A stretch of 64,000 bases of DNA from Phaeobacter sp. CECT 5382 (GTDB lineage: Bacteria > Pseudomonadota > Alphaproteobacteria > Rhodobacterales > Rhodobacteraceae). The position numbers were made by a program, and so were the translations under genes. Position 1 is the first letter of the stretch; each line of letters starts with the position of its first letter. This document shows positions 27,509 through 36,764 of the stretch, one piece after another. The DNA lies in the NCBI RefSeq assembly GCF_001457775.1, contig NZ_CYSG01000011.1, positions 1-64,000 on the forward strand. The letters run 5' to 3'. The notes beneath the pieces were generated by a model. That model saw nothing but the letters and a program-made list of their open reading frames with translations. It had not been told where the DNA came from and did not search any database.

Positions 27509-28161
27509 GAAAGTTTCCCGCCGCTCAAATGGAGATGATTTTGCAACTTCGCGGCAATTGCGCGGGAATGGGTCACCAAAAACAGGCTGGTTTCGCAGTC
27601 GCGGATCAGGTCCAGCATCAGCTCAAGCACTGCATTGCTGCTGTCTTCGTCGAGGTTCCCAGTTGGTTCATCAGCCAGCAAAAGTTTGGGTTTCAAAGCC
27701 ATAGCGCGGGCGATTGCTACACGTTGCTGTTGCCCACCTGACAGCTGTTCCGGGTATCTGTGGCCCAGTTCCGTTAGCCCCAGTCTTTGGGTTAGATGAT
27801 CCTCCCAGGTGGTGTCTCGTCGTTTGGCCAATTTGGCATGAAGCGAAATATTTTCGGATACTGTGAGTGAAGGGATGATATTAAAGCTCTGAAAAACCAG
27901 TGAAACGGTAGATCTGCGGAGCGCCGCAGCTCCTGTTTCGTCAAGCTTGCTCAAGGCCTGGCCATCAACATAAATCTCGCCGCTGTCAAAGTTATCCAGA
28001 GCCGCAATGAGATGCAGGAGCGTACTTTTTCCGGAGCCACTTTCGCCTGTCAACGCCAGACTGGAAGCTGGTGCAAGCTGAAGAGAAATCTTGTTCAAAA
28101 GCGGCTTCCCGCAGGTGGTTCCAGGGTAGTTCTTGGTTAAGTCAGTGATCTTTAACACCAC
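27505..28161 (-). CDS. ABC transporter ATP-binding protein (AttE/LolD-like)
   Basis: A 218-residue ATPase of the MacB/LolD group. The Walker A motif is GESGSGKSTL (about residue 40), the ABC signature is LSGGQQQRVAIARAM, and Walker B is LLLADEPTGNLDED followed by the switch His in LFLVTHS. It powers the FtsX-type permease encoded next in the same operon. It starts the three-gene unit, 209 bases from a divergent potassium channel gene. The length and motif spacing are normal, and no residue needed for ATP hydrolysis appears to be missing. Confidence 0.93.
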   Translation of the reverse strand: MVLKITDLTKNYPGTTCGKPLLNKISLQLAPASSLALTGESGSGKSTLLHLIAALDNFDSGEIYVDGQALSKLDETGAAALRRSTVSLVFQSFNIIPSLTVSENISLHAKLAKRRDTTWEDHLTQRLGLTELGHRYPEQLSGGQQQRVAIARAMALKPKLLLADEPTGNLDEDSSNAVLELMLDLIRDCETSLFLVTHSRAIAAKLQNHLHLSGGKLS

Positions 28162-28370
28162 ATCTTTTCCCTTTCTTCTTTCAGCCAGATCACAGATACA
28201 GCCTCAAAAAACCGGCTTTGGGCCATTCAACACCTGTCACTGTACAACTGTCCAGAACTGCGGTTCTAGGAAAGTGTTCTGAACACTGATACCAACTGCC
28301 ACAAGACGGATGGCACCGCAGATTTGCCTAGCTGTTTGCTGGAGCTTTCGAACACAGCGGAGAAACCAGG

Positions 28371-28817
28371 ATGACCATGCTGCAACAATTGTTTTGGGGT
28401 TCCGGCTTTTTGTGCCTGTGCCTGGTGATCGAAACGGTCGTTCTGGTCTTTTGCGCCGATGCTCTTCGCCGGTATGCCAAGAGATTTGGACTGCAGACAA
28501 CGCCGATGCGACGAGGTGGTTTTCTTTTGATCGCTATTGGTTACATTCTGTTTTGCCACACTCTTCAGGTTTGGATTTGGGCAGCTTCCTTTGTATGGAT
28601 GGGGGCAATCGGAGATTGGAATACAGCGGCGTATTTCTCGATCGTTACTTACACCACACTGGGCTATGGAGACATCGTTCTGGGGAACGCCTCCCGTATT
28701 TTTGGCGCCTTTGTCTCGATCAACGGTCTGTTGGGATTTGGCATCAGCACGGCATTTCTAGTGGGGTCGATGTCTGATTTTTTCAAGTCATCAAAGGATG
28801 TTGAACAGAGACGTTAA
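28371..28817 (+). CDS. Two-helix potassium channel (ion_trans_2)
   Basis: A 148-residue channel subunit. A first hydrophobic segment (residues of about 8-28) and a second (about 48-72) precede the pore helix and the filter TTLGYGD at about residue 98, followed by the inner helix INGLLGFGISTAFLVG. The filter matches selective K+ channels exactly. The short cytoplasmic tail has no RCK or cyclic nucleotide domain, so gating is unknown. The ATG at 28371 follows AACCAGG; a second Met lies two codons later. Its last four bases overlap the end of the convergent cardiolipin synthase gene. A role in osmotic ion balance would fit the organism's solute genes but is inferred. Confidence 0.85.
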   Translation: MTMLQQLFWGSGFLCLCLVIETVVLVFCADALRRYAKRFGLQTTPMRRGGFLLIAIGYILFCHTLQVWIWAASFVWMGAIGDWNTAAYFSIVTYTTLGYGDIVLGNASRIFGAFVSINGLLGFGISTAFLVGSMSDFFKSSKDVEQRR

Positions 28818-30229
28818 AGAACCGGAGACAACAATCGAACCAGGGGTGCCAAAAGGCGGATACTCCAGTTCTGTTGATCCAGATCCTTGGTCAACAATGA
28901 AGACTGATCAAAATCCTTTTGCAAGATGTCTGACAGCTCTTTTGCCGCTGTGGCATCAAACAGCAAAGCCATGGTTTCAAAGTTGAGACGAAAGGAGCGG
29001 TTGTCGAGATTAGCCGTGCCAATTGCGGCGAGCTGGTCGTCGACCACAAAGGACTTTTGGTGCATGAACCCGGCAGAGTAGTTGTAGATTTTCACGCCTG
29101 CCTGCCGCAAATCGTCGTAAAAGGAAAACGCAGCCAGCCAGGGCAGATAATGGTCAAAGTTTCCCGGCAAAAGGATCCGAACATCCACACCGCGTAATGC
29201 TGCAAGTTTCAGCGCTGCGACCACGTCCAGATCGGGAACAAAATAGGGAGATGCTATCCAGATCCGACTGTTAGCCGCTGAAATAGCAGAAAAAAACAGC
29301 ATTGATCCGTTTTCTGTCAAATCCCCCGGACCGGTAGGAACTACCAGCCCAATTCTATTGCTTTCTCTGGGTTCCGGCTGCCATTCAAGAAATTCCATCA
29401 AGGGCTCATCCGTCAACCACTGCCAATCTTCAGCATAGGAAAGCTGTAATTGCTGCACCATTGGGCCAGTCAGTTGCAGCTGAGTATCACGCCAGTGTCC
29501 GAACCGGGAATCCAGACCAAGGTATTCATTGCCGACGTTCAAACCTCCAGTAAACCCGATGCGGCCATCAACTATCAGGGTTTTGCGATGGTTGCGAAAA
29601 TTGATGTGGAACCTGTGTTTCGGTCCACGGCTGGTGGCTGGCTCCACCACGTTGATTGCGGCCTGCTCCAGGGACTGTAGATAGGCGCGTGAAAGACTGT
29701 GGCTGCCGACATTGTCATACATGAACCAGACGCTCGCACCGCGCTGTGCGGCAGCAATCAGATGATCGCGCAATTTTTGTCCCAATTCATCGTCTCGAAT
29801 GGTGTAAAACTGTACTAGGACGTAGTGAACAGCACGATCAATTGCGCCAAACATGGCGCGAAAGCTATCGTCGCCATCTACGAGAATTTTGAAATCATTT
29901 CCGGTGCACAGGCTTAACCCTGAAACAGCTTCGAAGGGAGCAGGGTTGATGTCCAGACATGCAGCGTCGCAATGGGTTTCCGGAGACAGATCGGGATAGT
30001 CGTGAACAACCTCGTGAATGTCCTGTCGAATGCTGTGGTAATCTTTGAACCGATAGTGACCAAATACAAGATAAGCTGGAAGTGCTGTCAGTGGCGCGGC
30101 CAGCAAAAAGACCACCCAGCCGATCGCCCCTTGTGGGGTGCGCGAAGTCCTGGCCGCGCTGAGCGCACCAAGCACGGCGAGCGTCCACATTACAAAGACC
30201 GCAAGTGTGCTGATAGCAACCCAAAACAT
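28814..30229 (-). CDS. cls: Cardiolipin synthase, phospholipase D family
   Basis: A 471-residue membrane enzyme that condenses two phosphatidylglycerols (or a related pair) to cardiolipin. Two N-terminal helices (residues of about 1-60) anchor it. Two HKD motifs follow: HRKTLIVDGRIGFTGGLN and HQKSFVVDDQLAAIGTANLD, both complete. The order and length match ClsA-type synthases. The ATG at 30229 lies after AAGGAC and gives the correct membrane start, so the longer frame to 30292 is rejected. It converges with the potassium channel gene and is divergent from the YihY gene. Other PLD-family transferases are possible but less likely. Confidence 0.9.
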   Translation of the reverse strand: MFWVAISTLAVFVMWTLAVLGALSAARTSRTPQGAIGWVVFLLAAPLTALPAYLVFGHYRFKDYHSIRQDIHEVVHDYPDLSPETHCDAACLDINPAPFEAVSGLSLCTGNDFKILVDGDDSFRAMFGAIDRAVHYVLVQFYTIRDDELGQKLRDHLIAAAQRGASVWFMYDNVGSHSLSRAYLQSLEQAAINVVEPATSRGPKHRFHINFRNHRKTLIVDGRIGFTGGLNVGNEYLGLDSRFGHWRDTQLQLTGPMVQQLQLSYAEDWQWLTDEPLMEFLEWQPEPRESNRIGLVVPTGPGDLTENGSMLFFSAISAANSRIWIASPYFVPDLDVVAALKLAALRGVDVRILLPGNFDHYLPWLAAFSFYDDLRQAGVKIYNYSAGFMHQKSFVVDDQLAAIGTANLDNRSFRLNFETMALLFDATAAKELSDILQKDFDQSSLLTKDLDQQNWSIRLLAPLVRLLSPVL

Positions 30230-30433
30230 GTCATGTCCTTCTTGCTGCGGTCGACTGCCCGTTTGAAAACAACTATGGCGCTGCTTGTTCAAAGATACCA
30301 GAAGCCTTGACCATGCCCAAATGTAGCTGCATTGCCTGATCTTGCGATAATGGCTGTTTCGAGCAAGCCTGAACTGGAATCAGAGGGACCTTGAGGGCTG
30401 GTGTTTCAGCTTTGTCTGTGGGACGTTACGACC

Positions 30434-31324
30434 ATGCTGAAGGTTCCTACTATCAAGAGTTGGCCGCTTGCGTTTTGGCAGGCTGTAAAAAGATTTGACG
30501 CCAAAAATGGCTGGGTGATGAGCAGCCATATCGCCATGTCCATGATGCTTGCATTGTTTCCCTTTGTACTGTTCACGGTGGCTCTGACTGGGGCTGTCGC
30601 CAACATCCTTTCTCAAGATGTCGCCTTGGATGATTTGATTGAATTGGTGTTTGGCGCCTGGCCCGAAGCGGTATCCAAGCCCATTCTAACAGAGCTTTAC
30701 GCGGTGCTGCAGACATCGGGAACCGGGCTGATGACTTTCGGGGGTGTTCTGGCTTTGTATTTTGCCTCCAATGGTGTGAATGCAGTGCGTGTGGCCATGG
30801 TCCAGGCCTATCATGACAGGGACGCGCGTCCGTTTTGGCTGTCGCGCCTGCTCTGTCTCGGGTTGGTTATCCTTGGCGGTATCGGTATTTTGGCGGCCGC
30901 TTTGTTTGAGATTATCCTTCCGCTCTATGTCCAACACCTGGCAGAGTTTTTTCCTACGTTTCCGGTGTCACCACACTGGCAAAGGGGGATAAACGGAATT
31001 CTGGTGGCAGTTCTTCCGCTGATTGCGGTTCTCTTGTGCCACGCAATTTTACCCGGCAGAATTCACCGGTTTAGTCACATTTTACCGGGGGCCCTTCTGA
31101 CCGTCACCCTTTGGTGGCTGGCAGGGATTGGCTTTGCCTTCTATGTTGGCTCGGTAGCGCAATATTCTGCGACTTACGCCGGATTGGCCGGCGCTATGGC
31201 GGCAATGATCTTTCTCTATGTCAATGCTGTGATCTTGATCCTTGGAGCAGAGTTCAATGGTGTTCTGATCGATATGGCCGAAGATAGCAGCCCTGACGCG
31301 CGTCTTTCGAACCCGGACGACTGA
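30434..31324 (+). CDS. YihY/BrkB-family inner membrane protein
   Basis: A 296-residue protein with about six transmembrane helices. The family start is visible as FDAKNGWVMSSHIAMSMMLA, and later helices include LLCLGLVILGGIGILAAALF and the C-terminal YAGLAGAMAAMIFLYVNAVI followed by LILGAEFNGVLI. This family was once called ribonuclease BN in error; its real function is not settled. I choose the ATG at 30434; a GTG at 30401 in the same frame has an upstream GAGGG and would add 11 residues. It is divergent from cls with about 200 bases between, so membrane function may link them loosely. Confidence 0.82.
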   Translation: MLKVPTIKSWPLAFWQAVKRFDAKNGWVMSSHIAMSMMLALFPFVLFTVALTGAVANILSQDVALDDLIELVFGAWPEAVSKPILTELYAVLQTSGTGLMTFGGVLALYFASNGVNAVRVAMVQAYHDRDARPFWLSRLLCLGLVILGGIGILAAALFEIILPLYVQHLAEFFPTFPVSPHWQRGINGILVAVLPLIAVLLCHAILPGRIHRFSHILPGALLTVTLWWLAGIGFAFYVGSVAQYSATYAGLAGAMAAMIFLYVNAVILILGAEFNGVLIDMAEDSSPDARLSNPDD

Positions 31325-31499
31325 AAAGCTTTGCTGAGATGATCTGACTTAGCCGATAGTGCTCAGCTGTTTCCATTTTGGAAACAATAGGGCGATTTCG
31401 CCACAATTCGGTCATTGAGCTGGCGCAATCCGGCAATATTCAGCCTTCATAAACGGGATGACGATGGTAACGCCATCCAAAACTGGAAGGGAAAGCACT

Positions 31500-31739
31500 A
31501 TGCTGAAACTGGGTAAAAGCCTACGTCAAAACATAATTTTGGACTTTATCCAAAGAAGCTCTGATCTTTCGGGGGTAAACCTGAAGGATACCAAGTTCTC
31601 TGGCTTCACTTTTCCAGGCCATGTGTCGCGCAACCTACGTGTTTCGCGCCAAAGCGAAGGTGAGGGCGCCGAGGTTTTGCATCTGCGTGATTTGGCAATG
31701 CAATCTTTGCAGGGGAGACACAAACCAGCGCTGCACTAG
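31500..31739 (+). CDS. Small hypothetical protein
   Basis: A 79-residue soluble protein beginning MLKLGKSLRQNIILDFIQRS, with a helical start and a basic end (LQGRHKPALH). GGAAGGGAAAG precedes the ATG at 31500 by a good distance; a longer in-frame start at 31458 is less favoured. No membrane segment, signal or known domain is visible. It lies between the YihY gene and the convergent rlmE gene. The coding case is moderate and rests on the ribosome site and the uninterrupted frame. Confidence 0.4.
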   Translation: MLKLGKSLRQNIILDFIQRSSDLSGVNLKDTKFSGFTFPGHVSRNLRVSRQSEGEGAEVLHLRDLAMQSLQGRHKPALH

Positions 31740-31854
31740 TTTAAAAGGCGCAGGTCACCAGCAGTGATCGCCGTGGGCACCTGATCAGCAAGATGGCAGT
31801 TGAGGCAACAGGCGGGGTGAGGAAACGGGCTCGCCTAGGAAACGGGCAGGGGAT

Positions 31855-32571
31855 CTACCCCCTGAACCCCTGGGCAACAACAAACTTCTCAGAACTGTCT
31901 GACCGCGAAGAGGGCGGCTTTACGTTCGCTACCTTGGTGAATTTCTGCTTCAGCAGCTTTTGCAGCTCTCCCTCGGCACCGCCGGCAAGAACCTTGGCGA
32001 CAAAGGTGCCGCCCTGTTCTAACACATCAAAGGCAAAATAGGCAGCCGCTTCGCAAAGCGACATGATTTTCAGGTGGTCGGTCTGTTTGTGCCCTGAACT
32101 GGAGGCAGCCATGTCTGACATCACCACATCCGCCTTGCCACCCAGCCATTCCTTGACCTGATCATCAGCCCCTTCATCCATGAAGTCGAGCTGATGGAAT
32201 TCGGCACCGGCCAGCGGCTCGACCTCTTGCAGGTCAACACCAATAATGCGCCCCTGAGCCTTGCCCTGCTTTTCGCCCATAGCATTGATGCGCTTCACTG
32301 CAACCTGAGCCCAGCCACCTGGGGCACAGCCAAGGTCGACTATCCGCGCACCTGGCACAAGGAAACGATATTTATCGTCTACTTCCATGATCTTGTAGGC
32401 CGCTCTTCCGCGATAGCCTTCGGCCTGAGCGCGGCGCACATAGGGATCGTTCAGCTGTCGCTGCAACCAGCGGGTCGAGCTGAGGCGGCGACCGCGAGCG
32501 GTCTTGACCTTGACCTTCAGATCCCGCTGGCCACGGCCAGAAGTGTTTTTGCCAGTTGGTGTTTTTGCCAT
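31855..32571 (-). CDS. rlmE: 23S rRNA 2'-O-methyltransferase RlmE (FtsJ)
   Basis: A 238-residue SAM-dependent enzyme that methylates U2552 of 23S rRNA during 50S maturation. The basic N-terminus [20 protein letters not shown] is typical of alphaproteobacterial copies. The Rossmann domain shows [16 protein letters not shown] (first catalytic Lys), the SAM loop [12 protein letters not shown], the Asp in [12 protein letters not shown], and the third catalytic Lys in [11 protein letters not shown]. The ATG at 32571 follows GGTGAAG; an in-frame TTG at 32598 is less likely. It is transcribed after the ppx/gppA gene with a 68-base gap, a pairing common in Rhodobacteraceae. Confidence 0.93.
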   Translation of the reverse strand: MAKTPTGKNTSGRGQRDLKVKVKTARGRRLSSTRWLQRQLNDPYVRRAQAEGYRGRAAYKIMEVDDKYRFLVPGARIVDLGCAPGGWAQVAVKRINAMGEKQGKAQGRIIGVDLQEVEPLAGAEFHQLDFMDEGADDQVKEWLGGKADVVMSDMAASSSGHKQTDHLKIMSLCEAAAYFAFDVLEQGGTFVAKVLAGGAEGELQKLLKQKFTKVANVKPPSSRSDSSEKFVVAQGFRG

Positions 32572-32639
32572 CGTCTTCACCGTTTTCGCCACTGCCAAAC
32601 AAATGCTGGCCCCGGGCGGGAAATTAAAATCTGCGCGCC

Positions 32640-33752
32640 TCAGAAAGGCCCGTCTTCGAGAACGCCATCAGCGCCCATTTGTGCATAAAGCAGCCCTTCA
32701 CGCAGACCCCGATCTGCAACAGACAACCGATCAGTTGGCCAGCAGCGCAACAATGCCTGCAAAATTGCAGAACCTGACATGATCAACGCCTGTCGATCTT
32801 CGCCGATGCGCGGATCCCGGCGTCGCCCCTGCGGGCCGAGCTCAAGATAGCCCCGGATCACCTTGTCGATCTGATCGCTGGTCATCCGCAGCCCGTCAAC
32901 CTTGGTGCGATCGTAGCGCTTTAACCCAAGATGCGAGGCAGCAACAGTGGTCACCGTACCTGAAGTGCCAACAATCTGAAACCCGGCGCGCATCTGCTCA
33001 TCCTTATAGGGAGCAAAATCAGCCAGATGTTCCTCAAAAAACCAGCTCATCAGCGCAAAACGGGCGGAATCGTCTTCAACGTCATTGAATTGATCGCGCA
33101 GCGTCGCAACGCCCAGCGGAACCGAAATCCAATCCACCACCTTAGCCGCTGGAAAGGGGCTTTCGGGGGGATGGAACCCGGCATGCAGGCGCATGATGGC
33201 CGAGGGTCGATCGCGGCGCGGCACCGATGACAGATCAATCCAGACCAGTTCGGTCGACCCGCCGCCGATATCAACAACCAGCAGCTGTTCGGTATTGGTC
33301 GAAACCAGAGGCGCACAGGAGATCACCGCCAGGCGGGCTTCTTCCTCAGGCTGGATAATTTCCAGCGTCAGACCGGTTTCGCGCTTGACCTGACGGATAA
33401 ACTCGCGGGAATTTTTGGCGCGGCGACAGGCCTCGGTGGTGACCAGGCGCATGCGTTTCACGCGGTTTCGTTTAAGTTTTTGCTGACAGATCCGCAGCGC
33501 CTGAATGGTGCGCGCCATGGACGAGCGCGACAAACGGCCCGTGCGTTCCAGACCGGTCCCCAGTTGGACCGACTTGGAAAAGCTATCCACCACATGAAAA
33601 CCGCTGCCCTTTGGTTGGGCAATCAGCATGCGGCAACTATTTGTGCCAAGATCCAGCGCAGCATAAAGCGCATCCGGATCCGGACGGGCTGGTACAGGGG
33701 TTTCAACCGCCTTGGGAAACGCGCCCGCACCTTTGGAACGCCTGGGCGCCAT
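32640..33752 (-). CDS. Exopolyphosphatase / pppGpp phosphohydrolase family protein
   Basis: A 370-residue member of the Ppx/GppA ASKHA ATPase family. The first phosphate loop is [15 protein letters not shown] (residues of about 33-47) and the second is [16 protein letters not shown], with the catalytic Glu region between them in [12 protein letters not shown]. It would release phosphate from polyphosphate or convert pppGpp to ppGpp. It is shorter than E. coli Ppx because it lacks the C-terminal HD-like domains, as is usual in alphaproteobacteria, and so the choice between the two activities stays open. It lies upstream of rlmE in the same direction. The basic N-terminal 25 residues are outside the conserved domain. 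Confidence 0.88.
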   Translation of the reverse strand: MAPRRSKGAGAFPKAVETPVPARPDPDALYAALDLGTNSCRMLIAQPKGSGFHVVDSFSKSVQLGTGLERTGRLSRSSMARTIQALRICQQKLKRNRVKRMRLVTTEACRRAKNSREFIRQVKRETGLTLEIIQPEEEARLAVISCAPLVSTNTEQLLVVDIGGGSTELVWIDLSSVPRRDRPSAIMRLHAGFHPPESPFPAAKVVDWISVPLGVATLRDQFNDVEDDSARFALMSWFFEEHLADFAPYKDEQMRAGFQIVGTSGTVTTVAASHLGLKRYDRTKVDGLRMTSDQIDKVIRGYLELGPQGRRRDPRIGEDRQALIMSGSAILQALLRCWPTDRLSVADRGLREGLLYAQMGADGVLEDGPF

Positions 33753-34081
33753 GATTCACGCCCTCCGATTATCGTGTTATCATATAGAATATGGACGCAA
33801 TCGATGCGGCGCAAGGGGACTTGGTCGCTTCAGGTATGTTGGCAGCTACTGAAAGCCAATACAAACGCCCCAATGCGCGGCAGTTTTCGAAGCTGTTGTA
33901 CCAAACTCATAAGCTTGATGAGTATTATGGGGACGCGTTGCTGTGGCCAGCTCGGCTTCGGGTTAGTATTCACGACCTGCAAAAACGTCGCTCAAAACCC
34001 AAACGGTGTCGAAATCCGGCGTACTCCGCCGCAAAGGACGCTCTAGAACACAAATATTCAGAGGTCTTAGGAGGACTGGCT
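33753..34081. other. Upstream region of the C1-folate gene trio
   Basis: About 330 bases lie between divergent genes. An open frame from 33791 joins the next gene in frame but has no ribosome site and reads as unstructured sequence. ACTCAT at 33905-33910 and ATGAGT at 33918-33923 form a small inverted repeat. No B12-box or SAM-riboswitch core is evident. AGGAGG before 34082 is the ribosome site. Confidence 0.45.
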
Positions 34082-34378
34082 ATGGCGGATGTCACTATTG
34101 TCTATTGGCGCGATATTCCTGCGCAGGTGATCGTAGGCAAGGGGCGTCGCGGCGCCAAACGTCAGCTGGAAGAGCGGTTTGAGCAAGCGATCGACCGTGC
34201 AGCGATGAAGGTGAATGCCAAAGATGCCGATGCCTATCTGGCAGAATGGCGCAAAGCTGCCCCCTATGCGGTGGAAGGAGACGCGGCCGACGTCGTCGAA
34301 TCCGAAGCCAAACGTCTGGAAGCGGAATACGACCAGGACCGCCTCAAGACCCTGATTGCAAATGACGGATGGGCGTGA
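34082..34378 (+). CDS. Virulence-factor-domain small protein
   Basis: A 98-residue protein beginning MADVTIVYWRDIPAQVIVGK and ending near LKTLIANDGWA, the text of the 'virulence_fact' domain family found widely in alphaproteobacteria. It is charged, soluble and contains no catalytic signature. The start at 34082 is fixed by AGGAGG ten bases upstream. It is the first of three genes with a MetF-like reductase and a methyltetrahydrofolate methyltransferase, an order conserved in many Rhodobacteraceae, which suggests a role in that C1 pathway rather than virulence. Its biochemical function is unknown. Confidence 0.82.
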   Translation: MADVTIVYWRDIPAQVIVGKGRRGAKRQLEERFEQAIDRAAMKVNAKDADAYLAEWRKAAPYAVEGDAADVVESEAKRLEAEYDQDRLKTLIANDGWA

Positions 34379-34404
34379 GCCTAACACCAGTATGGGAGGC
34401 CGTG

Positions 34405-35337
34405 ATGGCTTTGTTGAACTTCAAAAAGCGTGACGCAACTGCGCCGCAACCCGTCAACCCGCAGGTCGAGGCCTTGTTGCAGGGCTATTCGATTGAGGTG
34501 ATGCCTCGCACCGCAGCCAAGGTCGAAAACTTTGCCGATCTGTTGCCTGCAGGCACCCGCGTTTACATCGCCCATATCGAGGGCACCCCGATCGAAGAAA
34601 TGGTCGAGACTGCCAAGCGGCTGAATACCGAAGGCTTTCCGGTGATGCCGCATTTCCCGGCGCGCATCATCAAGGACGAGGCTACGCTGGCCGACTGGAT
34701 AGCCCGCTATCAGGGCGAGGCCGACGTCAAGCAAGCATTGTTGCTGGCCGGTGGCGTTGACAAACCCCATGGAGATTTCCATTCTTCGATGCAGCTGCTG
34801 GAAAGCGGGCTGTTCGACAAGGCCGGTTTTGAAAACCTGCACGTGGCGGGCCACCCTGAAGGCAACAAGGACATCGACACGGACGGATCGACCAAGAACG
34901 TTGATGAAGCCCTTCAGTGGAAACAGAAATTCTCTGAGCGCACCGACGCAAAAATGGCGCTGGCGACACAGTTTGCCTTTGAGGCCAAGCCAATCATCGC
35001 CTGGGCAGACAGCCTGAAAGACGCAGGTATCGATATCCCGGTTCACATCGGTATAGCTGGCCCTGCCAAGCTACAGACCCTGATCAAATTCGCCATCGCC
35101 TGCGGTGTTGGCCCGTCTCTGAAGGTGCTGCAGAAACGGGCTATGGATGTCTCCAAGCTGTTGCTGCCCTATGAGCCAACTGATGTTCTGGCAGAACTGG
35201 CCGCACACAAGGCTGCGAACCCCGATTTCAACATCACCAATGTTCACTTCTTCCCGCTTGGCGGCATCAAGACCAACGCCACATGGGCCATCAACAACGG
35301 CGGCGCATCTGCGCAGCCCGTCAACTCCCAAGGATAG
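34405..35337 (+). CDS. Methylenetetrahydrofolate reductase family protein
   Basis: A 310-residue TIM-barrel flavoprotein of the MetF group. Visible parts are GYSIEVMPRTAAKVENFADL, where a Glu near the N-terminus is the usual catalytic acid, RVYIAHIEGT, LLAGGVDKPHGDF, and the C-terminal FFPLGGIKTNATW. It interconverts methylene- and methyl-tetrahydrofolate. The ATG at 34405 follows GGAGG; the frame opens earlier at 34369 but would overlap the previous gene. It is three bases from the methyltransferase gene, so methyl groups taken from a methylated substrate onto folate could be oxidised by this protein. Divergence from housekeeping MetF suggests a catabolic role, by inference. Confidence 0.85.
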   Translation: MALLNFKKRDATAPQPVNPQVEALLQGYSIEVMPRTAAKVENFADLLPAGTRVYIAHIEGTPIEEMVETAKRLNTEGFPVMPHFPARIIKDEATLADWIARYQGEADVKQALLLAGGVDKPHGDFHSSMQLLESGLFDKAGFENLHVAGHPEGNKDIDTDGSTKNVDEALQWKQKFSERTDAKMALATQFAFEAKPIIAWADSLKDAGIDIPVHIGIAGPAKLQTLIKFAIACGVGPSLKVLQKRAMDVSKLLLPYEPTDVLAELAAHKAANPDFNITNVHFFPLGGIKTNATWAINNGGASAQPVNSQG

Positions 35338-35340
35338 ATA

Positions 35341-36402
35341 ATGACCCGTACAGTCGTAGAATCAAAAACAAAAACCGCTGTCATGGGCTTTGATGAGCCG
35401 TTCTGCGTCATCGGTGAACGTATCAACCCTACAGGGCGCAAGAAACTCGCCGCAGAACTCGAAGCCGGCGACTTTTCGACCGTTGAGAAAGATGCTGTTG
35501 CCCAGGTTCTCGCCGGGGCAACAGTGCTCGATATCAACGCGGGCGTTGTTTACAACTCTAACCCGAACCCAAACGAGACCGAGCCACCCTTGATGAAAAA
35601 GATCGTCGAGCTGGTTCAGGGGCTGGTGGATGTACCACTGTGTATCGACTCTTCGGTGCCTGGTGCGCTCGAAGCGGGGCTCGAGGTTTGCGAAGGTCGT
35701 CCATTGCTTAACTCGGTCACCGGCGAAGAAGAGCGTCTGGAGCAGATTCTGCCGCTGGTCAAGAAATACAACGTGCCGGTTGTGGCGATTTCCAATGACG
35801 ACACGGGTATTTCCGAAGACCCTGATGTGCGGTTTGAAGTCGCGAAGAAGATCGTCCAGCGCGCGGCAGATTTTGGTATTCCGGCCCATGATATCGTGGT
35901 TGACCCGCTGGTGATGCCAGTTGGCGCCATGGGCACGGCTGGCCTGCAGGTCTTTGCACTGGTGCGTCGCCTGCGTGAGGAACTGGGCGTCAACACCACT
36001 TGCGGTGCATCCAACATCTCCTTTGGTCTGCCGAACCGACACGGTATCAACAACGCCTTTTTGCCAATGGCGATGGGCGCGGGCATGACTTCCGCGATCA
36101 TGAACCCAGTGGGCCTGCCGGTCACCCAAAAGGCGCTGGCCGCCAAGAAAGAAGAAGTGGCTGCAGCCGGTATCATTCTGCCCGAAGGCATGGACGATGA
36201 GACATTTGTCACCATGTTCGGGCTTGGCTCGATGAAGCCTCGTGCCGGCAAGGAGATGGAGGCCATTCGTGCCGCCAATTTCCTCACCAACAACGACCCG
36301 CACGGTGGTGAGTGGATCAAGTTCAACAAAGCCCCTGCCAAAGAAGGCGAAGAGGGCCGTGGTCGCGGTGGCCGCAGCGGTGGCCGTCGTCGCCGCGCCT
36401 AG
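35341..36402 (+). CDS. Methyltetrahydrofolate:corrinoid methyltransferase with Gly/Arg-rich tail
   Basis: A 353-residue pterin-binding barrel related to MtgA, MtvA and the MeTr domain of methionine synthase. Motifs are VIGERINPTGRKKL, VLDINAGVVYNSNPNPNETE with the pterin-contacting Asp and Asn, IDSSVPGALEAGL, and GASNISFGLPNRHGINNAFL. It moves methyl groups between a corrinoid protein and tetrahydrofolate. Related genes serve glycine betaine or other quaternary amine demethylation, but the corrinoid protein and MttB-type partner are not in this window. The last 18 residues, from about 336, are a Gly/Arg-rich tail (GRGRGGRSGGRRRRA) outside the enzyme fold and unusual for the family. A terminator follows. 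Confidence 0.88.
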   Translation: MTRTVVESKTKTAVMGFDEPFCVIGERINPTGRKKLAAELEAGDFSTVEKDAVAQVLAGATVLDINAGVVYNSNPNPNETEPPLMKKIVELVQGLVDVPLCIDSSVPGALEAGLEVCEGRPLLNSVTGEEERLEQILPLVKKYNVPVVAISNDDTGISEDPDVRFEVAKKIVQRAADFGIPAHDIVVDPLVMPVGAMGTAGLQVFALVRRLREELGVNTTCGASNISFGLPNRHGINNAFLPMAMGAGMTSAIMNPVGLPVTQKALAAKKEEVAAAGIILPEGMDDETFVTMFGLGSMKPRAGKEMEAIRAANFLTNNDPHGGEWIKFNKAPAKEGEEGRGRGGRSGGRRRRA

Positions 36403-36425
36403 ATTTTTCAAAAACTAGAAGAAAG

Positions 36426-36448
36426 GCCGGGTCCGCCCGGTCTTTTTT
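36426..36448 (+). terminator. Terminator of the C1-folate operon
   Basis: CCGGG at 36427-36431 pairs with CCCGG at 36436-36440 around TCCG, followed by TCTTTTTT. The stem is short but GC-only and the T tract is strong. Confidence 0.8.
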
Positions 36449-36764
36449 GTTTTTTGGACTCTTCTTGAGATGCTTCAAAAGCAAGGGCGACAGGAACAGA
36501 GTGCAGTTCAATCAGGATTTCGGAAGGGTTCTTTCCGGTCCCGCTGTCGGTTTATCGGTCTGTCCACTTCTAGTATAAAGCTTTGATCTGGTGCGCTATT
36601 TTGTGATCGAAAACCATTGTGGCGCCTGGCGTGATGCCCGGCGAAACCTGAAATTGATCCTGCTTCTGATCGAAAGTTGACCCTAGAAGTCACGAACTCT
36701 TGAGCGAGAAAAATCCACTTAACCCGATGCTGTTTATAAATTCAACAAATCTGCAGGGGGATAA
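36449..36764. other. Intergenic region between the C1 operon and tRNA-Ser
   Basis: About 316 bases without a supported gene. Open frames on both strands are short and lack ribosome sites. It lies downstream of the tRNA and contains a pair of T-rich blocks but no clear hairpin. Because it borders a tRNA 3' end, it was checked for an attachment-site repeat and none was seen by eye. Confidence 0.45.

Noticed and set aside
33791-34081. Upstream extension of the virulence-factor-domain gene
   Set aside because: The frame is open, but the family start and AGGAGG place the start at 34082.
33753-34081. Cobalamin or SAM riboswitch before the C1-folate genes
   Set aside because: No B12-box or known SAM core pairing was found by eye.
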